Of a stretch of 64,000 nucleotides of DNA, positions 59,001-64,000 are shown piece by piece. The notes under the pieces were generated by a model. It did no database searches. It saw only the letters and a program-made list of their open reading frames with translations, and was not told where the DNA came from. Within the stretch, counting starts at the first letter, position 1; each line of letters begins with the position of its first letter. The stretch covers positions 95,789 through 159,788 of the forward strand of contig JAVXUO010002487.1 of NCBI GenBank assembly GCA_033065855.1, written 5' to 3'. Origin of the DNA: Escallonia rubra (Eukaryota > Streptophyta > Magnoliopsida > Escalloniales > Escalloniaceae). The position numbers and the translations under genes are program-made.

Positions 59001-60510
59001 TATGTCATTGCCGACACTAATAATTTTAACGGTAAAAACATTGAACTATTTAAACATACAAGGGAACCTCTGATGAGGACAAGAGGATACAATTATAGCT
59101 TATTTCGACGTGAAATGCTAGAAATGCATTTTTTGCTCATCATTGTTATGTTTTTAAAGGAAAATTCTTAAAATTCAGTCATGTAGATTCTGCAGAAGGT
59201 TGTAATCGTAGTGCTTGTGCAACGTATGTAACTTTGCTTTTATATGTTAAATAATATCCATCTAGAAGAGAACATAATCAGAAGAATGTGCCCTATACTG
59301 TTCGCTTCACACTTTGAAATGCTACCAATCTAATTTATGTGAGCCATCAAAATTTTGGGTTTTGTAAAATTTCTTAGCACCAAAAGTAGAAGGTGGTGCT
59401 AAGAAATATATGGTATATCATTCAAATAATGCTTAGTATAGATAAGGACAAAATAGAAGGTGGATTCATGTAATATATGGGCAGGAATTAGTAATTAAGG
59501 GCCTTTACAGAAAGGGAAGTTACAACCCTAAACCTGTCTCAGCTTTTTATATATCTTGTGCCCTATGCAAATACTGCCTCTTTTGCAAAAAGATTGCTCC
59601 GTTTTTTACGTGGCATGCATATTAAGGATATAAGCCATATATTGTGTGTTACCCATTCTATCCCAACAGGGAGGGGGGAGAGGGAGGGAGAGAGAGAGAG
59701 GGGGAGAGAGAGAGAGAGAGGGAGGGGGGGAGGGAGGGAGAGGGGGAGAGAGAGTGTAAAAAGGGTAAACATGGAAAAAACTGAGAATCTTTCTTAATTT
59801 GTGGAAAGTGATCAATTTTTTTGGGATAGTCTAACATGGAAATATGATCAATTTTTTTGGAATGGAAGGAGTATAAGATTATGGTTGTGGCAACAAGGAC
59901 TCTTTCATTTATTTAGTCAAGCGGTTATTCCTTGGTCTCTTCTCTTGCCACTGTTCCCCTGACATGCATATTGCTTTAGTTGCCTTTCAGTACCGCGTAC
60001 CATAGCCGAAAAACAGAGTCTAGGTCAAATGATTTTGGTAGCAATTTTGCTGTTTTACCCTCTGAATGATTGAAGTTTTAATCCCACCTTCCCCTGGTTT
60101 TATCCTCTCGTTACCTGATTAATCATGTACACTCTTTCATTTTTTCTAGAAGGTTTTTTTCTTGATTGGCTTATTGACCAATAGCTTGGGCAATCCTTCT
60201 ATTTAACAGATGTTACATATGCCTTGTTGAATATGAGGAAGGTGACAGTGTTAGGGTGCTGCCTTGCCACCACGAATTTCATCGATCTTGTGTAGATAAA
60301 TGGCTGAAGGAGATTCACAGGTACAGACTTCATTTTTGTAGTTGTAAAAAATTTCTTAGTTTGTTCTTATGACATAAGTTCTCTTGTTCTCAGATTTGTC
60401 TATGTTACTGACGTGACGACCATTTGGTTGTTTCCTTTGATGAGCACAGGATATGTCCACTTTGTCGTGGTGATATCTGCAGATCTGATTCACTGACTGC
60501 AGAGACTTAA
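48008..60510 (+). CDS. RING-H2 E3 ubiquitin-protein ligase (six exons, 553 aa)
   Basis: The coding exons are 48008-48154, 52408-53409, 56035-56220, 56314-56468, 60210-60320 and 60450-60510; phases agree throughout and no stop intervenes. The start MGSSSSK gives an N-terminal Gly and a Ser at position 6, compatible with N-myristoylation and membrane attachment (inference). Residues 50-383 are Ser/Arg-rich and probably disordered; 384-496 are helical and precede the RING. The C-terminal RING-H2 finger has ligands C498, C501, C516, H518, H521, C524, C536 and C539, with W528 at the E2-contact position and CPLC at the end. Such proteins transfer ubiquitin from an E2 to substrates; the substrate is unknown. 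Long plant RING-H2 proteins with this layout are common, but I do not assign a symbol. The exon 3 acceptor could instead be at 56013 or 56048. Confidence 0.9.
50054..50081. repeat. (GA)n microsatellite
   Basis: Fourteen GA units following a GGGA-rich run (50030-50053). Located in intron 1 of the RING-H2 gene. Confidence 0.95.
50515..51145. repeat. Complex local duplications with GA/G arrays
   Basis: Two ~60-bp copies of gagcagtagatagcaagg with the following sequence occur at 50560 and 50740, each preceding or following a GA array (50674-50727 and 50814-50893, the latter ending in a run of about 20 G). Two further ~55-bp copies with cttcttcacccaatttataa occur at 50946 and 51090. The intron expanded here by local duplication. 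Confidence 0.8.
52408..53409 (+). CDS. RING-H2 gene exon 2
   Basis: It encodes residues 50-383, from VFDYQSKG to RRRRIRSQ, bounded by acceptor attcttcag and donor gtatgc. It is the longest open stretch in the window (334 codons), with conservative Ser/Arg composition. The following intron is 2625 bp. Confidence 0.92.
53950..55250. mobile_element. Inverted-repeat element with CCA- and GT-rich interior
   Basis: The left arm (53953-54005) includes tacccctgagttttgggtt and the right arm (about 55195-55250), inverted, tacccctgtcttttgggttt; the arms match over about 50 bp. The interior is CCA-rich in its first third and GT/GGGT-rich later, giving long spurious His/Pro and Cys/Val/Gly frames on both strands. 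The family is likely MULE-like, from the long arms and a GGG end at the right, but no target duplication was found. It lies in intron 2 of the RING-H2 gene. Confidence 0.6.
54760..55072. repeat. ~160-bp tandem duplication in the GT-rich interior
   Basis: The block gtgtgccgtgtgtggggaaa, then gggaacatcggtagttgggg, then gagagtgccagtggtggaag occurs twice, near 54763-54925 and 54927-55070, almost identical except for one GT-run difference. The near identity implies a recent duplication or replication slippage. Confidence 0.9.
55414..55788. mobile_element. Stowaway-type MITE
   Basis: The ends are ctcccggagggtccct at the left and, inverted, ctccctccgtcccta at the right, with TA on both sides (55412-55413 and 55789-55790). 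The ctccctccgtccc end plus TA target is the Stowaway (Tc1/mariner) signature. Length is 375 bp; the interior has duplicated ttctatttctctctc blocks. It lies in intron 2 of the RING-H2 gene. Confidence 0.85.
56035..56220 (+). CDS. RING-H2 gene exon 3
   Basis: It encodes residues 384-445, [20 protein letters not shown] through [10 protein letters not shown], with donor gtgacg. Two other in-frame acceptors (giving 56014 or 56049 starts) are possible. Confidence 0.8.
56314..56468 (+). CDS. RING-H2 gene exon 4
   Basis: It encodes [17 protein letters not shown] through LNEEAV, with acceptor cttaattag and donor gtaagt. The last codon (Q497) is split with exon 5. Confidence 0.88.
56700..57717. other. 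Intron sequence with one-sided Stowaway end
   Basis: A ctccctccgtgcctaaatag start at 56700 looks like a Stowaway left end, but no matching right end follows. The remainder (56930-57717) has no supported gene: the minus-strand frame at 56931-57248 has no recognised motif. It is part of intron 4 of the RING-H2 gene. Confidence 0.45.
57718..58490. mobile_element. MULE, non-autonomous, in RING-H2 intron 4
   Basis: A perfect 9-bp target duplication, taaaagtaa, lies at 57709-57717 and 58491-58499. The terminal repeats begin gggata at both ends and share catcgaggt/cattgaggt and taatatcag over about 55 bp. Length is 773 bp with no transposase. The diverged arms suggest an old insertion, yet the target duplication is perfect. 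Confidence 0.88.
58610..58895. mobile_element. Stowaway-type MITE
   Basis: The left end is ctccctctgtcccatggatg and the right end, inverted, ttccctccatcccagaag, with TA flanks (58608-58609, 58896-58897). Length is 286 bp. It lies in intron 4 of the RING-H2 gene. A further one-sided right end (gaatggaaggagta) lies near 59860. Confidence 0.8.
59670..59757. repeat. GA/GGGA microsatellite
   Basis: A purine-rich array of GA and GGGAGG units about 88 bp long, in intron 4 of the RING-H2 gene. It yields spurious Arg/Glu/Gly frames on + and Ser/Leu/Pro frames on -. Confidence 0.95.
60210..60320 (+). CDS. RING-H2 gene exon 5 (most of the RING finger)
   Basis: It encodes [12 protein letters not shown] and [19 protein letters not shown], up to IH. 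Acceptor atttaacag and donor gtacag. The preceding intron is 3741 bp and holds a MULE and a Stowaway element. Confidence 0.93.
60450..60510 (+). CDS. RING-H2 gene exon 6 (end of RING finger)
   Basis: It encodes [20 protein letters not shown] and a TAA stop at 60508-60510. Acceptor tgagcacag. The 129-bp intron splits the RING finger before the last two cysteine ligands. Confidence 0.92.
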
Positions 60511-62011
60511 AACAGCCATATTGCACTCATTTTGCCTGCGTCAAGAGGATATAATGATCCTTTGGCAAGTTCAGTCATTTTGTACCGAGTCATTTTGTTT
60601 GCCATGAGTTTGTTTTGGCTGCCAAATATAGCATAAACGTCTGGTAGAAGTTGATTGAGCTATTCATGCGTCTAGTCTCCTGCCTCATTCATTAGAAGCC
60701 GCTGAGAGTTTTTTGGTATGCATCAGAAATCTAGCTGCTGCTGTTTCAAATGCATCTAAATGTTTGAGATGGTTCCACGCCCGTTTGATGATCTGGTTCT
60801 TTCGAAGGGAACGGAACATAATGATATGTTGGATGCCATTGCAAAAAACGTTGTGTTATCACCATGCCAAGTCTGGCGTAAGTGGGATGACAGTAATTGA
60901 TATTAGTGAATTTCAAAGAGGAACATGCTTAACTGTAGTCTTCAGGTATTCTAGATGGGTGCCTTTCTGATGCCTAGCGCATGGATTTTCGAATTTTCTC
61001 CTCACTGGGGGTAAGAATCCTACCCAACCATTTCTGGTCTCTCTGTTGTCCCCTTACATCATTTCTGCTGGGAATCAGCACTTTTTAAGGAGCATTAATC
61101 TCTTTATGGAAGCTAAACAAGGAATCTTTACTACACAAAGTTTACACAACCTATGAACAGCAAGTCAAACGAAATACAACACGAACTACACTCTTGGGTT
61201 TAGCTTCAGGGATCCCTCAAGCCATTCATATAGGCCTATTTTCATAATCCATTGGTTGGTTCCTCCATCAACTTGCCTTGCGTATCTTCACGAATGCAAT
61301 TTTTCAAGGCAGCTGGAGGCTTGCTTTTCCTTAGGAAAGCCATGGTATTTCCTACCGGATAGCAGCAGCTCCAACCTGCCAGTCTAGAACTGCAAGAAAT
61401 TACTGCCTTCTATGACTTGACATGTCACGAACGGAAAAAGGTGCTCATTACTTTCAGTATATTTTGGCAGTTGCACTTCAATGTTGAGACAAAGTGAGGA
61501 GTTGATTAGGAAAAGCCAAAGCAGTTAAGTTCAAAGCATATACTGGGATGGTGCAGTAGTTTAAGACTAGAGAAGGCGTCCACGATGACGAGGATGAGGC
61601 AAGGGAATAAGTGATCCCCTTGACTTGGTACCTGCGGGTAAAGAACCCCTTTAACTACCATTAGGATTGATAAGAAACCTAGGGATTTTCCAATCCATCA
61701 GTTAAGAAAGTCCATTCCCGAGAAATACAGGTCTGCATTTGTGACAAACTTGATGTTTGTCAATGAATCTGGATTTGGAAAGGCATTGTATGTGATAGGG
61801 TCCTTCCTACCCCTTTAGATGGGTACACAGCAGAAGCTTGATTGCTGCTCTCTGTCTCCTCTACTTCGTGGCCAGGTTTTCTTCATTATATCCTTTATGA
61901 CTTGATTTTATTTTGAGATTTTTTTGGGTCTTAGGGTCTTACGCTCAGCATTGGCCACATTAACCAAGAGTAACTCGTGGGGTCAATCTAGTGGTTCAAA
62001 AAGCATGAGAT
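60511..62011 (+). other. Presumed 3' UTR and downstream DNA of the RING-H2 gene
   Basis: The first several hundred bases are T-rich and probably transcribed. No clear polyadenylation site can be fixed by eye. No further gene is supported up to 62011. Confidence 0.4.
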
Positions 62012-63282
62012 AACGTAGACACCAAAAAAAACTCCTCTGCCTTCTCTCTAAACACCCAAACCCCGCAGAAGTCACCATGGCCGCCCCACCGTGCCTCTGC
62101 GCGTGTGGGGCGGCAGCCACTCCGGCGCCTCAGCTTTAGCTTCGTCTTTACGTCTACTATGGTGGTATGCTTTAGGAAGTGATCAGTTGGTGGCCGGCGG
62201 TACAAGCGGCAGGATGACAGTGGCGGGGCGTCTCACCGGAATTTGAACGGAGACGACAACATCATGGTTTGTCTCCGATCTTGGTCGATCTACGTAGATC
62301 TCTGTAGATCTGCTCGATCGACGCTTTTTCTAATGTTCGCCGGATGTGGCCGGAATCTCACCGGCGGCGACCGGAATCTCACAGGCGGCAACCGGATCTT
62401 CGCCGGGGTTTTTTGACTGTCATTCCAAATGCTCCTTCAGGCTTTCAATTCCATTTTTATCCGTTTCTTGTGCTTCAGTGGTGGAGGTTCGGGTTGTGGT
62501 TGTTTGGTTGGTTGGTCCTTGTAGTAGTAGGAGGGCTCGGGTTCGAGGGGCTTAGCTGTGGTTCTGGGGTTGTTTCTTGGAGTCCCGGGAGTCTTGGGAG
62601 GGGGGTTGGGGGGGCTAGGGTCTTGCGGGGGGGGGGGGGGGTAGGGGGGAGGGGTGCAGGGGGAGTTTCTGTTGAGCTTGTAATGGGGGGGTTGCGGGAC
62701 CCGGGGAGGGGGGATGTGGAGGTAGAGATTTGCCTTTGGGTTTTGGGTAATCAGCTCTGGGCAGGGGTTTTTGTTTGGGGGGGGGGGGGGGCTCTCTTTT
62801 CTAGGTTCGAGCATCCTATGTGTCTACTTTGGGTAGTTTGGTAAGATGTGGATGAGTTGTGGTCCCTCCGCCCTATATTGTGGCATTTTGGTTCGGATTT
62901 ATTACGGGTTAGTCGAAGGATGGACATTGCGGTGTTGTAGATCCTGGGAGGTGTGATGGACTCTTAAACAGTGTGCTCACATTTTGTATCGTGCGGTTAC
63001 CGATTGTCTGCGTTATTGCTACCACTTACAGTGTGTGTTTTTATTTATGTTCAGTTTTCACCTGTAAATTTGCATGTTACTTTAAGTTGAGTTAAAGTGT
63101 AGGATATGCTCTGTTTTAATTCAATTGTAATGTGTATAAATTTATTAGGTTTATTGTTAGTGTCGGCCTTCATGGTCATGTATACTGAGTCACGTAAATG
63201 TCGTGACCGATAATCTCTGTAAGCTCTACAACAGAGCGACTGTGTATCTTTAAATTATCAATGCAATTCTCTTATTATAAAA
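62012..63282 (+). mobile_element. Non-LTR retroposon or retrotransposed transcript
   Basis: A 14-bp direct repeat aaaaagcatgagat lies at 61998-62011 and 63283-63296, and the inserted sequence ends in an A run directly before the right copy. Variable-length duplication plus a 3' A tail marks target-primed reverse transcription. The 1.27-kb insert is GC-rich at its start (ccgccccaccgtgcctct, ggccggaatctcaccggcgg), G-rich in the middle and AT-rich at its 3' end. No RT domain is present. It may be a LINE 5'/3' end derivative or a processed transcript. Confidence 0.82.
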
Positions 63283-63296
63283 AAAAAGCATGAGAT

Positions 63297-64000
63297 GCGC
63301 AAATGTTGATATCTTATTTTCGGGTCTCGCTAAGTGCATTTTAGGCTAGCTAGCAGTTGTCTAATTGTTCTTGTCAAGCATATGAGGAGGCAATATCCAC
63401 CTGTGATACTCCCTTGGCGGTTGTTGATGATATGCGAGTGCAGTGGTTACAGGTGGTTGACTTGTATTACTCAATGTTGTTGAGTCAAAAAGGAAAAAAA
63501 ATATATATTAAAACAAGCAACCGAGAGATTTTTTTTGGAATTAGTTGCTTTCTTCACCCCTTATTCTGCTACGAAACCACCTTTTACCCATTTATTATGT
63601 GTTCATAGTACCTCGCCATCTACCAAAGGGAGATGTATTGGTCAGATTTTTGCCTTAGGATTTGAAACAAAAAACCCTAACGGTTTTGATAAAAAGATTG
63701 TATTACCCTCAAGTTACAAATTTGTTTATTCAAATGCCATTATCTTAAAAATTCTCTCTTAAATTCTCTTAAATTTTCTCTCTATCTCTCTTAAACTCTC
63801 TCTCTCTCTCTCTGGCCCCACCCCACCGCTGCTACCACATTCCTCTTTCACCACCACCCGCACCCCTACCAAAGCGACCGCGCCGTCGCCATCGCCAGCG
63901 CCAACTTTCGGTAATCACCTGGTCCCGTAGCCTTTTCGGCGACATCGACGAGATCACAGTCAACCCAGCCACGGCAAGGTGACAGCCGGCGGTGGCGGCG
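63297..64000. other. Intergenic end of window
   Basis: A (CT)n run at about 63798-63813 is followed by C-rich, CGCC-containing sequence to the window end. This could be the leader of a gene beyond the window or the GC-rich interior of another element; it cannot be resolved here. Confidence 0.35.

Noticed and set aside
59558..59815. Arg/Glu/Gly and Ser/Leu/Pro frames
   Set aside because: Direct translations of the GA microsatellite in both directions.
62344..62844. 166-codon + strand frame, Gly/Val/Trp-rich
   Set aside because: It depends on poly-G tracts inside a retroposon and has no recognisable domain; the opposite frame is equally long.

Overview
This is flowering-plant nuclear DNA. It is AT-rich, the genes have GT-AG introns with lengths up to about 4 kb, and most of the window is nested, decayed transposons. 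No feature fixes the species. All calls come from reading the sequence by eye, and no database was searched.

Two host genes are supported, both on the + strand. The better one (48008-60510) is a six-exon gene for a 553-residue RING-H2 E3 ubiquitin ligase, with an intact reading frame, consistent splice phases and a complete zinc-ligand set. The second (25320-33014) is five phase-consistent exons encoding a conserved-looking C-terminal protein segment that I cannot name. It seems to have lost its 5' part or to carry a frameshift. Introns of both genes are packed with transposons.

Layout. 1-4060: an element with long inverted repeats that holds a hAT element. 4395-13107: two Helitrons head to tail in the same (minus) orientation, each with a decayed RPA-like gene. 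The first is split by an LTR-type insertion that itself holds a hAT element, and the second is split by a MULE. 14150-21710: Ty1/copia remnants, including a nearly full-length but broken minus-strand copy whose reverse transcriptase is cut by a 1.9 kb hAT element, and a piece in the opposite orientation. 21840-25250: fragments of a second copia-like family, in part as an inverted pair. 25320-33014: the host gene segment, with a MITE, a hAT element and an RTE-like LINE in its introns. 34649-41058: a complete-ended PIF/Harbinger element with a Myb/SANT-like gene, a broken DDE transposase gene, tandem repeats and a nested Helitron. 42475-44340: a minus-strand relative of the 5.2-8.3 kb LTR sequence. 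46820-47444: a small hAT element. 47445-60510: the RING gene and its upstream region, with a MULE, Stowaway MITEs and GA arrays in its introns. 62012-63282: a poly-A-ended retroposon with a 14-bp target duplication.

The main value of the window is the precise boundaries. Five hAT, two MULE, one Harbinger, two Stowaway and one retroposon insertion can be delimited from terminal repeats plus target-site duplications, and these give relative insertion order. I found no evidence of a new biological system. The nearest to novel are the unnamed host protein, the Harbinger element with its ordered repeat arrays, and an exon-like unknown segment inside a MULE.
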